A stretch of 64,000 nt of DNA from Granulicella paludicola (GTDB lineage Bacteria; Acidobacteriota; Terriglobia; Terriglobales; Acidobacteriaceae): the NCBI RefSeq assembly GCF_025685545.1, contig NZ_JAGSYC010000026.1, positions 496,001 through 560,000 on the forward strand. The letters are read 5' to 3'. Made by a program: the position numbers and the translations under genes. A model generated the notes under the pieces. The model did no database searches. It was not told where the DNA came from and saw only the letters and a list, made by a program, of their open reading frames with translations. Shown one piece after another: positions 52,042 through 61,674 of this stretch; the first letter of the stretch is position 1, and the number at the start of each line of letters is the position of its first letter.

Positions 52042-55000
52042 TTAGAACTCAAGGCGCAGCGCAACCTGCACCACGCGAGCACCATTGTTTAGATTGCCTG
52101 CTGGCTCGACTGTGCTCGTGATGTTGCCGAAGGTGCTGCTCGTCACGTCCTGCTGGTCGTATCCATTGAATGCATTCGATTGTGGCAGGGCGAAGTTAGG
52201 ATGGTTGAAGGCGTTGAACGCATCGGCACGGAACTTGAGGTTCAGCCTATCCGAGTAGATTGGGAAGTTCTTCGCCAGACCAAGATCCTGGTTGAAGAAC
52301 TTGGGACCACGCAGACCATTACGAGCTCCAATAGTGAAGCCTACGGGACCCGTGTAAGCGCCTTGGGCGGCCGCTTGATTGGCGAAGATGTTGACTCCTC
52401 CACCCGCGAGTTTCTGGAGATGCGTCTGCACTAGGTTTTTGGAGCCCACGAGAATACCGGGAGCGTCATTCGAATAGCTTGCGTCGAATGCATTCGAGTT
52501 TGTACCCCAGGCGATGCCGGAGTGCCAGTCCGTGATACCACTAATGTCCCAGCCACCCACCATCTCTTCCAGCCAGAGAGGAGCGTTGCTTAGGAACGCG
52601 CGATGACGGCCAACAGGGAGCTGGTACGTCGCGTTTGCGGTGACATAGTTGGTGATGTCGAAGTCAGAATTCGCCCGGCACTCGCGGGGGCGGATGTCGT
52701 CACAGATTAAACCAATGCCTCCGATACCTGTATCACCAGAGCTGTTCGCGAAGGCCGATGTGTTGTCGATTGAGTGAGCGAAGGTGTAGTTCACCTGGAA
52801 CTGCAGCCCATGCGACAAGTTCTTCTGAAGAGAAGCGAGAAGAGCGTTGTAACTTGAGAAACCCTTGCTTGTGTAGAACGAGTTCTCAGAGAACTGAGCA
52901 GCCGAACCAAGGTTGAGGGGAGCGCCCAGGGCAGCAAGAGCCTGAACGAAATCTCCAAAATCGCCATTATGAACCAAGCCTGTGTAGTTTTCGGCGAGGA
53001 AGCTTGTGTAGCCCGCCCCAAGGATGTTTTCAAAGAAGGGCTGAGGGGTGATATTCGCCGCGGCGACACCTGCACGGTTTTGGAGCGTCATTGAGGCGAA
53101 AGCCTGTGAGAGCGTCTGACCAGATGCCTTATCCGGGAAATCCAGAATTTGGTTGGCATCCGCCTGAGCGAGAAGACGACGGCCAAGACGACCCATGTAG
53201 CTCAGCTTCATCACCATGTCGCCAGCAAAGGTGTGCTCCATGCCAAAGTTATAGGCAATCGAGTATGGAGTTTTCAGGGCTGGATCGATCGTAGCATTGA
53301 AAGCCAAACCGTTTTGGAGCCCGCACGGATAGGTGCTGAAACCCAACGCAGTGCAGATGGATGGAGTCGCGAAAGGCGAATATGGAGGCGTCGGAGTCGA
53401 TGGCGGCTGAATGTTGAGTGTCTTCGCAAGGGTGCCGGGAGAACTCAGCTCTGCGCTGGACAGTCGTGGATCATTCTTTAGCGACGTGACCGGGTCGCCC
53501 GGGGTTCCGTAGGGTGTAGACGAGGTTTGCTGGAAGAGGTAGGAGTCAGCATCTTGAATCTGCTGGATAGCATTAATGATTGTGCGGTCGTACACGATGC
53601 CTGCGCTGCCGTTGAAGACCGTCTTGCGATCAAAGCCGGGATTGTAAGAGAAGCCCACGCGAGGCGCGAATAGGTTGTGCTGCGGCTGATAGATACCGGG
53701 ACCATTGTTGGCCTTGCCGCCAAGAACATAGTTGATGATCGGCACGGCGTTGGGTCCGGTTGCTCCCGCGTTGCTCTGTGCGACGCGCGCCTTCATGTAA
53801 TCGTTGAACGTGGTGGTTTCCACGCTCTCCAGACCGCGGGTCTCGTAGGGAACTGAGTAAAGCTGATAGCTGATTCCGTAGGAGATCGTTAGTTGCGGTG
53901 TCGCCTTCCAAGTATCGGCAGCGTAGACCGATGTCTCGTAGTTTTGATAGATGCGAACATCACCTGTCAGTTGGGGAAGAACAGCGCCGCTCGCGTTGTA
54001 GTTGTAGTCGCTCTGAACATTTCCTAAGCGACCCAGAACGAACGCGAAGGCCTGATCGTAGGTCTGCTCAGCGGTGTTCTGAAGCGTGGTTTGCGCTGCC
54101 GTCGCGCCAGCGGGGGCCTGGTAAATATCGCCGGGACGCAAGCTGGAGTTCAAGCCCAGTGTCTGACCACCAAGACCAACCTCAACCGTGTTGTAGTCAG
54201 CCTTCGTCACATTTACCGGTCGAATATCCTCGAATAGTCCACCAAACTGGAGAGTGTGGCTACCTTTGGTCCATGTGAAATTATCGGCGAGTTGCATGAC
54301 TGGAATGCGGCGGCTCGATGAGCTCGGGTTGAGGTAGAGTGATGATGCTAGCGCCGCCTGGGTTCCGTCGCCAAAGGTGAAGAAGGTAGAGCCGTCCGGG
54401 TTGAAGGTATTCGGGAACGAATAGTTCTCGACAGTCTCACCAAGGATCAACTCGTTTGTCTTGTTGGAACCGATGATCCAGTTATGTCCGACAACGAACG
54501 CGTATGTGCGGTCGATGAACGGGGAAGTCTGCGGGTCACCGGAGAACTCGTTCGCAGCTTCGGCTGCGTTCTCATGGGAGACGGTGAAGCGTGCAAAGAG
54601 TTTCTGCTTAGCGGTCAGGTTGTAGTCGACTTTGCCGGTGTAGTTCGTAGCAAAATCGTTTTCAGGCGCGTTGAAGTTATATCCACCGGAGTTGACTCCG
54701 TCGCCCCCCGCTGCGTTGGAGATGGGGAATCGAGAGGCATACGCGGCGATCCAAGCTGAGTCCGCGCCAATGCTGGCAGGATCGAGGGCAGCAATCTGGG
54801 CGGACGTTAGGGTAGCAATGTTGCCGGCGCTATTGATGTAATTCACTTGGCCGTTACGCAAGGAAGCAAGGGGAACCGTACGCTCTGTCAGGGCCGAGCG
54901 GATGATGCGTGAGTCGTCAAAGTTAAAGAAGAAGAACAGCTTGTCCTTAAGTATTGGACCGCCGATGTTTCCGCCAAACTGGTTTTGGATAAGGTGGTTA

Positions 55001-55845
55001 CGCGGAACTACTGGCGAGGCGTTATTGCTGAACCAGCTATTTGCGACCAACGACGGATCTCGGTGGTACTCATTTATATTTCCGTGAAACTTATTGGTGC
55101 CACTCTTGGTCACCAGTTGGAACTGACCACCGCTACCAAGTCCGCTTACAGATGTAAACCCGCCGACAGTGGCGTGGAATTCTTCAACAGCGTCAATCGG
55201 AGCATGTCCGACGATTGCGCCACCAAATCCCGAAGATACACCGGAGTTTGACTGGGAAGCGTTGCCGGTTGCGAAGTCGTTCACATCAAGGCCATCGAGT
55301 GTGATGTAGTTCTGGTCAACGCGCGCGCCCGTGGTGGAACCTTGGTCCGTGACGCCAGGTTGAGACGTAAACAACGCCGTCGGATCGTTCCGCTGCTGTA
55401 CCGGAAGCGAATTCAACTGCTTCACATCAAAGGTGTTACCAATCTGCGCATCCGTCGTATTGATCGTAACTTCCGAGTTTGAAGCGGTCACTTCCACTTC
55501 CGTGTTCGCGCCAGCAAGCAGCTTTGCGTCCTGTGTCCGGGTTGTCGCAACCGTCAGATAGATATTCTGAATATCCAAAGGATTGAAGCTGGGAGCCGTG
55601 AACGTCGCATCGTAACCCTGCCCTGGAGGCACGCTGGTAAAGCGGTAGGAACCGCTACCGTTGGTCGTTTGCGTGAACTTCACGCCTGTCGCCTTATTGG
55701 ACAGGACCACTGTGGCTCCTGAGATGGCGGCACCGGTAGAGTCAGTTACCGTACCCGTCATGCCTGAAAGATCCTGAGCAGAGAGAAGGGAGGGCATGCA
55801 GAAACTGGCCACCAGAAGAATGAAGCATGCAACGGACTTTTTCAT
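52042..55845 (-). CDS. Oar-like TonB-dependent receptor with carboxypeptidase-regulatory domain (2)
   Basis: The 1267-residue product has a signal peptide (VACFILLVASFCMPSLLSAQ). The CarboxypepD_reg domain (about 25-115) reads LSGMTGTVTDSTGAAISGA. The plug segment has DVKQLNSLPVQQRNDPTALF and NYITLDGLDVNDFATGN, and the barrel ends NLKFRADAFNAFNHPNFALP with terminal LEF. ATG 55845 is chosen for its SD GGAG 10 nt upstream and signal peptide. The longer frame to 55932 has neither. Codon use appears less C-ending than in neighbouring genes. Ligand unknown. Confidence 0.9.
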   Translation of the reverse strand: MKKSVACFILLVASFCMPSLLSAQDLSGMTGTVTDSTGAAISGATVVLSNKATGVKFTQTTNGSGSYRFTSVPPGQGYDATFTAPSFNPLDIQNIYLTVATTRTQDAKLLAGANTEVEVTASNSEVTINTTDAQIGNTFDVKQLNSLPVQQRNDPTALFTSQPGVTDQGSTTGARVDQNYITLDGLDVNDFATGNASQSNSGVSSGFGGAIVGHAPIDAVEEFHATVGGFTSVSGLGSGGQFQLVTKSGTNKFHGNINEYHRDPSLVANSWFSNNASPVVPRNHLIQNQFGGNIGGPILKDKLFFFFNFDDSRIIRSALTERTVPLASLRNGQVNYINSAGNIATLTSAQIAALDPASIGADSAWIAAYASRFPISNAAGGDGVNSGGYNFNAPENDFATNYTGKVDYNLTAKQKLFARFTVSHENAAEAANEFSGDPQTSPFIDRTYAFVVGHNWIIGSNKTNELILGETVENYSFPNTFNPDGSTFFTFGDGTQAALASSLYLNPSSSSRRIPVMQLADNFTWTKGSHTLQFGGLFEDIRPVNVTKADYNTVEVGLGGQTLGLNSSLRPGDIYQAPAGATAAQTTLQNTAEQTYDQAFAFVLGRLGNVQSDYNYNASGAVLPQLTGDVRIYQNYETSVYAADTWKATPQLTISYGISYQLYSVPYETRGLESVETTTFNDYMKARVAQSNAGATGPNAVPIINYVLGGKANNGPGIYQPQHNLFAPRVGFSYNPGFDRKTVFNGSAGIVYDRTIINAIQQIQDADSYLFQQTSSTPYGTPGDPVTSLKNDPRLSSAELSSPGTLAKTLNIQPPSTPTPPYSPFATPSICTALGFSTYPCGLQNGLAFNATIDPALKTPYSIAYNFGMEHTFAGDMVMKLSYMGRLGRRLLAQADANQILDFPDKASGQTLSQAFASMTLQNRAGVAAANITPQPFFENILGAGYTSFLAENYTGLVHNGDFGDFVQALAALGAPLNLGSAAQFSENSFYTSKGFSSYNALLASLQKNLSHGLQFQVNYTFAHSIDNTSAFANSSGDTGIGGIGLICDDIRPRECRANSDFDITNYVTANATYQLPVGRHRAFLSNAPLWLEEMVGGWDISGITDWHSGIAWGTNSNAFDASYSNDAPGILVGSKNLVQTHLQKLAGGGVNIFANQAAAQGAYTGPVGFTIGARNGLRGPKFFNQDLGLAKNFPIYSDRLNLKFRADAFNAFNHPNFALPQSNAFNGYDQQDVTSSTFGNITSTVEPAGNLNNGARVVQVALRLEF

Positions 55846-55953
55846 GAATCTGAATCTCCTGCACTCGTAAAAGACAGCTGGCGAGCGCACAGTAATATTT
55901 GTGAATATGTCAGCATGTAGCCTGCCAAACATCTGATTACGAGGAAAGCCTGT

Positions 55954-55970
55954 AATTTCCTGCGGGAATT
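55954..55970. promoter_or_regulatory. A/T-flanked inverted repeat in the receptor-rlmH divergent gap
   Basis: AATTTCC-TGC-GGGAATT is an imperfect palindrome in the 200-bp gap 55846-56045. A second short inverted repeat, ATATT/AATAT, lies at 55895-55908. Both are candidates only. Confidence 0.25.
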
Positions 55971-56045
55971 TATCTTTGATCTAATGCTTCGCGTACCAAC
56001 CGGAGTATATAAATATGAATTTCTGGATAAACTGACAAAGATTCT

Positions 56046-56498
56046 ATGAAAATTTTACTTTCAGCCATCTCGGCGAGTCGCCCTAATGCTAGGGGTTCTT
56101 TTGCTCCCCTTATCGAGGAGTACGTAAAGCGGAGCGCCCGGTACGCTCAAACGTCTTATCGATCGTTTTCTCTAGAGGCTGATTTATTAGGCTTCCTCCA
56201 AGAATCCGCCACCCGCACCCGGCCACATTTGCTTCTGGCGGATAGCCAGGGGCAGCAGTTGTCGTCTCCGGAGCTGGCTGCGTTGCTGGGGCAGCAGTTC
56301 GATGCGGGGACGCAGACGCTGATCTTTGCCATCGGGCCGGCGGATGGCTGGTCTGCTGCCGCTCGGAAGCGGGCGGACAAGCTGGTCGCCTTCGGGCGCA
56401 TCACCTTGCCGCATGAGCTTGCTGCCGTCGTCGCAGCCGAGCAGCTGTATCGGGCGCTGACCATCCGCGCCGGGCACCCCTATCACTCCGGCCACTGA
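56046..56498 (+). CDS. rlmH: 23S rRNA (pseudouridine1915-N3)-methyltransferase
   Basis: The 150-residue SPOUT-fold methylase modifies helix 69 of 23S rRNA. It has LLLADSQGQQLSSPELA, the SAM-knot segment LIFAIGPADGW, ITLPHELAAVVAAEQLYRAL and the characteristic C-terminus GHPYHSGH. It starts with MKILLSAIS, close to family N-termini. It lies 76 bp before mnmE, another RNA-modification gene, in the same direction. Confidence 0.95.
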   Translation: MKILLSAISASRPNARGSFAPLIEEYVKRSARYAQTSYRSFSLEADLLGFLQESATRTRPHLLLADSQGQQLSSPELAALLGQQFDAGTQTLIFAIGPADGWSAAARKRADKLVAFGRITLPHELAAVVAAEQLYRALTIRAGHPYHSGH

Positions 56499-56574
56499 GG
56501 GCTCTGCACCGGACTCGCATAGCCTTCTCGCTTATGCTTAGGGGTGCGCCCGGTTCCCCCGCGCAACGACCTCC

Positions 56575-58008
56575 ATGGACTCGACCCCCTTCGCTCCGCA
56601 GGACACGATTGTCGCCATCTCGACCCCGCCCGGCCGCGGCGGCATCGGCATTGTGCGCCTCAGCGGGCCGGATGCGCTGACCGTCGCCGGCGCGCTCCTG
56701 CAACTGCGGCACTCCCTCGACGCTCCGCAGGCCCACGCCCGCGCCACCTTCGCGCGCGTCCTCGATCCAGCCTCGCTGCGTAGCAGTGGGCCGGAGCGCA
56801 CCATCGACGACTGCCTGGTGACCGCATTTCACGCTCCGCACAGCTACACCGGCGATTCTTTGGTGGAGATCGCCGCCCACGGGTCTCCGGTCATCCTTGG
56901 CGTGCTGTTGCGCGGGGCGCTTGCTCAGGGCGCTCATTCTGGCCTGCCGGTGCGTCTGGCCGAGCCCGGGGAGTTCACACAGCGCGCTTTTCTCTCCGGC
57001 CGGCTCGATCTGACCCAAGCCGAGGCCGTCCACGACCTGATCGCCGCGCAGACGCTGCAGCAGGCGCGGGTGGCCGCACAGCAGCTTGGGGGAGCACTCT
57101 CCCGGCGCGTGGCCCCGGCAAAAGACTCCTTGCTCCACCTCATCGCACTGCTGGAGGCTGGCATGGACTTCGCTTCTGGCGAGCTGGACGACGTGGAGGT
57201 GGTGCCTCCCGCTCAGATTGCTCTATATATAGAGGGAGCTCGAACGCCGCTGGCGGCTCTCGCTGCGACCTTCCAGCGGGGGCAGCTGCTGCGCAATGGC
57301 GCGGCGATTGCCCTGGTCGGTCGCCCAAACGCTGGAAAATCTTCTCTTTTCAATCGTTTACTGGAGCGCGAGCGCGCGATCGTGACCCCGATTGCCGGCA
57401 CGACACGAGACACGCTTGAAGAGGCGCTCTCGCTCGACGGCATCCCGCTGCGATTGATCGACACGGCCGGCCTGCACACAGCAGCCAGCGATGCAGCGGA
57501 GCAGCAGGGCATCGCCCGCACCTACGAGGCCCTTGCCGATGCCGATCTGGTGCTGCACGTCCTCGACGCCACGCAGCCCGTCACCGAAGACGACCAGGCT
57601 CTGCTGCATTCCCTTAGCGGACGCCCGCACCTCGTCATCTGCAACAAGGTCGACCTGGCGGAAGGGGAAGCTATCCCTGATCCACTTTTGTCTGTAACTT
57701 CGCTTGCCACCAGTGCCCTCACAGGCCTGGGCCTGGACGATCTGCGAACAGCCATCCTCGCTCAGTTCAACGCCGTCGGCTCGCTGGCAGAGGAAGGTCT
57801 GCTGAACAACCTTCGCCAGCAGCAGGCGGTGACGGAGACGCTCTCCGCACTGGCCACGGCAGAGGCGGCGAATGAAGCGGGTCTGCCCCACGAGCTCATC
57901 CTGGTAGACCTGCACCACGCTCTGCAGGCGCTGGACACACTCACCGGTGCCACTACGACCGACGATATTCTGGGCCGCATCTTCTCCACCTTCTGCATCG
58001 GCAAATAG
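56575..58008 (+). CDS. mnmE: tRNA modification GTPase MnmE (TrmE)
   Basis: The 477-residue GTPase installs (carboxymethyl)aminomethyl groups on U34 of some tRNAs with MnmG. It has an N-terminal tetrahydrofolate-binding domain (TIVAISTPPGRGGIGIVRLSG split at 11-31), the GEFTQRAFLSGRLDLTQAEA segment, G1 at 249-256 (GRPNAGKS), G2 TTRDT, G3 DTAG, G4 NKVD and the C-terminal CIGK with the essential cysteine. Length and motifs are complete. A 183-bp repeat begins 19 bp after its stop. Confidence 0.97.
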   Translation: MDSTPFAPQDTIVAISTPPGRGGIGIVRLSGPDALTVAGALLQLRHSLDAPQAHARATFARVLDPASLRSSGPERTIDDCLVTAFHAPHSYTGDSLVEIAAHGSPVILGVLLRGALAQGAHSGLPVRLAEPGEFTQRAFLSGRLDLTQAEAVHDLIAAQTLQQARVAAQQLGGALSRRVAPAKDSLLHLIALLEAGMDFASGELDDVEVVPPAQIALYIEGARTPLAALAATFQRGQLLRNGAAIALVGRPNAGKSSLFNRLLERERAIVTPIAGTTRDTLEEALSLDGIPLRLIDTAGLHTAASDAAEQQGIARTYEALADADLVLHVLDATQPVTEDDQALLHSLSGRPHLVICNKVDLAEGEAIPDPLLSVTSLATSALTGLGLDDLRTAILAQFNAVGSLAEEGLLNNLRQQQAVTETLSALATAEAANEAGLPHELILVDLHHALQALDTLTGATTTDDILGRIFSTFCIGK

Positions 58009-58026
58009 ATTCTTTCCGGCGGCATC

Positions 58027-58209
58027 CTCCTGCCGGAACGATCCTGCCTGATCCCTGGTACGGCGTGCCACTCAAGTCTAAGGTGATGGACTGCCTCGCC
58101 TTTCACCAAGCTGATGTCGTCCACATCGAACATCTACTATGCGAACTGAAACATCTTGCTTGGTGGCCTTTCTCTTGTAGACAGGTAATACGAAGATCTC
58201 GCTTCAATC
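58027..58209. repeat. 183-bp direct repeat, copy A
   Basis: This 183-bp segment is repeated at 59245-59427 with four differences, all transitions (about 98% identity). It starts CTCCTGCCGGAACGATCCTG and ends CGCTTCAATC. One plus-strand frame stays open through it, but all four differences change the residue in that frame, so it does not look protein-constrained. It has no terminal inverted repeats. It lies between mnmE and the TIGR03435 gene. Confidence 0.9.
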
Positions 58210-58295
58210 TGCTCATGAAGGCTGCGGAAGACGCAGGGATCGTCTTTCTATGCAGGTAAATCCCGAATGGCAAATCGTGATACTTTACGTATTAA

Positions 58296-59063
58296 ATGCG
58301 CTATCTTTCGGCCTTCGCGCTCCTCATTGTAGCCAGCTTTAGCATTTTTGTTTCCTTGAATGCACAGAGCGTCCTAGAGGTTTCTACCGTCAAACCGCAT
58401 CCTGATGGTGCGCCGTGTGGTGAAACACGAGTGCAGGCCGGAGGTCGAGTCGAGATTGCCTGCTTCAATCTTCAAACTGTGATTCGCGAAGGTCTCAATA
58501 TCCTTCCGAATCAGTTAACGGGCGGAGAGGATTGGGTCCGGCATGACAATTGGGATATCGTCGCGCAGGATAGCAGTGCGGCAGGGAAACGCGAAGAGGA
58601 TGTGTACAGAGAGGTGCTTCTCGCAATTGCCTATGAGCGCTTCAGCGTCAAACTTCATTCAGAGAGGCGACCAGCAAAAGGTTTCGCCTTGACTGTTGCG
58701 TTCGCAGGCAAGCTCGGCCCTGGTCTGAAGCCATCCAGCGGACAGCCGCATTCCATTGATTTGAAGTCAGGACCTACCTTAATAGCTCACGGAATCAGCA
58801 TGAGCGAATTGGCCGAATGGCTCAAGTGGCCAGCTGGTGCAGGAAGAGTGGTTGAGGACAAGACCGGCCTATCCGGCCTGTACGACGTAAACCTACACTG
58901 GACGCCTCTAAGAATCGATCAAGTCACCGATCCTGCTATCGACAAGGATGGGCCGGAGCTCTTTACGGCGTTACGGGAGCAGTTAGGCCTGAAAATCGTC
59001 ACCATGCAAGTAGTAGCGGAACGTTACGAGATCCAGGCTGCGGAACGTCCCGGTGCAAACTGA
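58296..59063 (+). CDS. TIGR03435 family secreted protein (second copy)
   Basis: The 255-residue product has a signal peptide (ALLIVASFSIFVSLNAQS). It carries the family pattern LEVSTVKPHPDGAPCG, FNLQTVIREGLNI, LLAIAYERFSVKLHSERRPAKG, VVEDKTGLSGLYDVNL and LREQLGLKIVTM. Function is unknown. It diverges from the copy at 21054. It sits inside a 1.2-kb unit bounded by 183-bp direct repeats, which suggests a recent duplication or mobilisation event. Confidence 0.88.
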   Translation: MRYLSAFALLIVASFSIFVSLNAQSVLEVSTVKPHPDGAPCGETRVQAGGRVEIACFNLQTVIREGLNILPNQLTGGEDWVRHDNWDIVAQDSSAAGKREEDVYREVLLAIAYERFSVKLHSERRPAKGFALTVAFAGKLGPGLKPSSGQPHSIDLKSGPTLIAHGISMSELAEWLKWPAGAGRVVEDKTGLSGLYDVNLHWTPLRIDQVTDPAIDKDGPELFTALREQLGLKIVTMQVVAERYEIQAAERPGAN

Positions 59064-59542
59064 TGGCTAACTGGATCGCTGTCATTTCTGGTGAAAGAAT
59101 TAGTCGGAAGGTTTGCGCCGTAGTTACTGATAGTGCGACGTTTCAGGGAGCCGTGAGATGTGTGCTGAACGAAAGCCGTTTCCTCGAACGATGTTGCTCT
59201 GTGACGACCTGTCGGCGACCAACTGACTTCTAAGTCACGCATCGCTCCTGCCGGAACGATCCTGCCTGATCCCTGGTACGGCGTGCCACTCAAGTTTAAG
59301 GTGATGGACTGCCTCGCCTTTCACCAAGCTGATGTCGTCCACATCGAACATCTACTATGCGAACTGAAACATCTTGCTTGGTGGCTTTTCTCTTGTGGAC
59401 AGGTAATACGAAGATTTCGCTTCAATCAGGAAGTATCTCTGACAAGAAGCGCGTTTATCGGGACTAAACGGGCGCGCTGTGAACGGCCAAGCTATTTCCT
59501 GGACTCCATGCTTATTAGTGCAATAAGCCGTGAGGCTGACCC
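59064..59542. other. Intergenic region holding repeat copy B
   Basis: In this 479-bp gap the only clear content is repeat copy B at 59245-59427. The 180 bp before it and 115 bp after it show no gene, promoter or strong hairpin that I can support. Unlike copy A, copy B is not followed by a TIGR03435 gene. Confidence 0.6.
59245..59427. repeat. 183-bp direct repeat, copy B
   Basis: It is the same length as copy A, with differences at four sites (C/T, C/T, A/G, C/T). The distance between copy starts is 1218 bp. The sequence diverges abruptly on both sides, marking sharp boundaries. Confidence 0.9.
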
Positions 59543-60109
59543 CTATCGGGGTGTCTTCGCAGGAGCCTGCTCAGGAAATTGTTTCAGGAGTTCGGATAGC
59601 GGGGGCACACCGTATTTCGCACGTTCTTCATCCGTGGTTTTCCGGTCGATAGGGACAAGCTCCTCTTTCCCCGTAACCTGATTATTCACACGATTCGTAC
59701 CGTACTTCTGATAGCCCTCCGTGAAACTTAGATAGCGGTCGATGGAGGCAGCGATCAAATAGCGGGCGTCCTTATACCCGCCTTCATAGGCACTGATAAA
59801 TAGGTAGTGTGCCATCAGGTAGTTGTCCGCGCTCATGCTCACCAATTTGCCGTCGCATAAGGTCAGCGGAGTGTGCTGCAAAACAAGAGCAGCGTCGAAC
59901 TGATCTTGTGGCCCTTTGAGACTTCCCTTTGCAATCAGCTCTAGTACAAGCTTGATGCGATCTTGATCAGAGCGCGTCACACTCTTTCCCATCCGCGAAT
60001 CTTGATCCTCTTGGACCAGTTGTTTCAGCAGCGGCGTCTGCCCCCACGCCAACGAAGAACTAAGGAATGAAACAAATAGCATCACGCATAGCACGCCAAA
60101 TCTCTTCAA
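59543..60109 (-). CDS. Secreted DUF6624-like hypothetical protein
   Basis: The 188-residue product has a signal peptide (FGVLCVMLFVSFLSSSLAWG). The mature part reads QDQDSRMGKSVTRSDQDR, LIAKGSLKGPQDQFDAALVL, YLMAHYLFISAYEGGYKDA and ASIDRYLSFTEGYQKYGTNR, a pattern shared with DUF6624 proteins of unknown role. A Pro/Lys tail ends it. Confidence 0.7.
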   Translation of the reverse strand: MKRFGVLCVMLFVSFLSSSLAWGQTPLLKQLVQEDQDSRMGKSVTRSDQDRIKLVLELIAKGSLKGPQDQFDAALVLQHTPLTLCDGKLVSMSADNYLMAHYLFISAYEGGYKDARYLIAASIDRYLSFTEGYQKYGTNRVNNQVTGKEELVPIDRKTTDEERAKYGVPPLSELLKQFPEQAPAKTPR

Positions 60110-60409
60110 CTTTCCTCCCGTTCAGCCAGCAAGCACGCAAGATCGATTGCAAAATTATATCGGGGTAGTACCGGGAAGTCGGCTTCTCGGAAGCCTGTAT
60201 CTCTAGGTCATCTACAAAGTAGGTCTCAAAGGGAGAGAGGTTGCTGAACTGCGTTCAGGCAATTGCTCTTTACGCCAGACGAAAGCCGCTGTATGGCAAT
60301 GTCCGCTGCACGACAGGTGGTTTCGTAGAGGCACAAACACTTTGACTTAGTGAAGCTGGACGTATCGTTCAGAATCGAACGAGCCCTTAAGCTCAGCATC
60401 ACAGTTTAG
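60110..60409. other. Intergenic region upstream of the coupled operon
   Basis: This 300-bp gap lies between divergent genes. There is a 5-bp hairpin TGAAC-TGC-GTTCA near 60245 and short GC-rich repeats near 60175-60200. No confident promoter, operator or gene is seen. The operon promoter must lie here. Confidence 0.5.
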
Positions 60410-61099
60410 ATGGTGACGTCGATTATTAGCGAGCCGGACTGGCTGCAGGCGCTTGGTGGGCTCCCCTTCTGGCACCCTCCCAACACGCGGACACTCATCC
60501 TCTCTCCTCATCCTGATGATGAAACCCTGTCGGTGGGTGGTCTCATTCATTCGCTCACACACGCAGGCACGGATGTATCTGTTGTCGCGGTGACGGATGG
60601 GGAGAGTGCCTACGAAGGCGAGTCCGGTCTCGGTCCTGTTCGCGTGGCCGAGCAAGAAGCGGCGCTCGCCGTTCTTGGAGTACCGCAGCACAAAGTTTAT
60701 CGCCTGAGGCTGCCGGATAGCGGTCTGCACCAGGTCCAATCGGAGCTTGAAAACTCGCTATCTTCCATCGTGAGGCCTGGCATGCATGTCATCGCTCCAT
60801 GGACCGGAGACTTTCACCCGGACCATGAGGTTTGTGGCCGCGCAGCGCAGGTCGCGGCCCAGGCGGCAGGTGCGCACCTGACCTTTTACTTCTTCTGGAC
60901 CTGGCACAGAGGCACACCATCGACTCTGGATGGTTTGAGTCTCGTCTCCTTCCCTCTTAGCGACGACGACCTCGCAGCAAAGCAGGACGCACTGCGCTGT
61001 CACGATTCACAGCTCTATCATCCGAGCGGGCATCCCATATTGCCTGCCGATCTGCTTGATCCAATGCAGCGCAACTTTGAGGTCTATCTCCCATCATGA
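60410..61099 (+). CDS. PIG-L/LmbE-family deacetylase
   Basis: The 229-residue zinc N-deacetylase has LILSPHPDDETLSVGG with ligands H34, D37 (catalytic D36), VAVTDGESAYEG, and HPDHEVCGRAA carrying the third His. The family removes acetyl groups from GlcNAc-type substrates such as GlcNAc-PI, mycothiol and bacillithiol intermediates. It is the first gene of a four-gene operon. Its stop overlaps the next start in an ATGA (4 bp). The substrate is probably an N-acetyl amino sugar conjugate, by inference. Confidence 0.88.
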   Translation: MVTSIISEPDWLQALGGLPFWHPPNTRTLILSPHPDDETLSVGGLIHSLTHAGTDVSVVAVTDGESAYEGESGLGPVRVAEQEAALAVLGVPQHKVYRLRLPDSGLHQVQSELENSLSSIVRPGMHVIAPWTGDFHPDHEVCGRAAQVAAQAAGAHLTFYFFWTWHRGTPSTLDGLSLVSFPLSDDDLAAKQDALRCHDSQLYHPSGHPILPADLLDPMQRNFEVYLPS

Positions 61100-61674
61100 A
61101 TGCCTACAGCCACTCAAGCGCCGACTTCTTTGAGGCCAAATACAAAGCAAGCACGGACCCATGGAACTTTGAAAGCAGCGATTACGAGTTGCGACGGTAC
61201 GACGCGATTCTTCATATGCTCGATGGCTCTACCTATCGGTCTGCACTCGAACCGGGATGTTCCATTGGTGTTCTGACCGAAGGGCTCGCAACTATCTGTG
61301 AAAACGTCTTCGCACTCGACTTTTCGCCCACAGCACTCAAGGAAGCCGCGAAGCGGTGCGAGAAGCTAACGCATGTCCAACTTGCTTGTATCAGTCTGGA
61401 AGAGATCGATTCTTACGCTCCTTTTGACCTTATCGTCCTTAGCGAGATTGGTTATTACTTCGCGGAGGATCGATGGAGACAGATCACACAAGAGATCGTC
61501 GCTGAGATGAAGTCTGGATCAACTTTGCTTGCTGCACATTGGACTGGCACTTCAAGCGATCATGAAATCAGTGGAGATCTGGTGCATGAAATTCTGCTGG
61601 CAGATCCACGGCTCAGCCTTCAGCAGAGAGAGCGCCACGCAGGCTTTCGCCTGGAACGTTGGGAACGGATATGA
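61096..61674 (+). CDS. NodS-like SAM-dependent methyltransferase
   Basis: The 192-residue class I methylase has the NodS-type N-terminus FFEAKYKASTDPWNFESS-DYELRRYDAIL and SAM motif I ALEPGCSIGVLTEGLA, then ALDFSPTALKEA and DLIVLSEIGYYF. NodS in rhizobia N-methylates the deacetylated GlcNAc of Nod factors. Here it is preceded by a deacetylase and coupled to it by a 4-bp ATGA overlap, so N-methylation of a freed amine is a reasonable hypothesis. Confidence 0.85.
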   Translation: MNAYSHSSADFFEAKYKASTDPWNFESSDYELRRYDAILHMLDGSTYRSALEPGCSIGVLTEGLATICENVFALDFSPTALKEAAKRCEKLTHVQLACISLEEIDSYAPFDLIVLSEIGYYFAEDRWRQITQEIVAEMKSGSTLLAAHWTGTSSDHEISGDLVHEILLADPRLSLQQRERHAGFRLERWERI

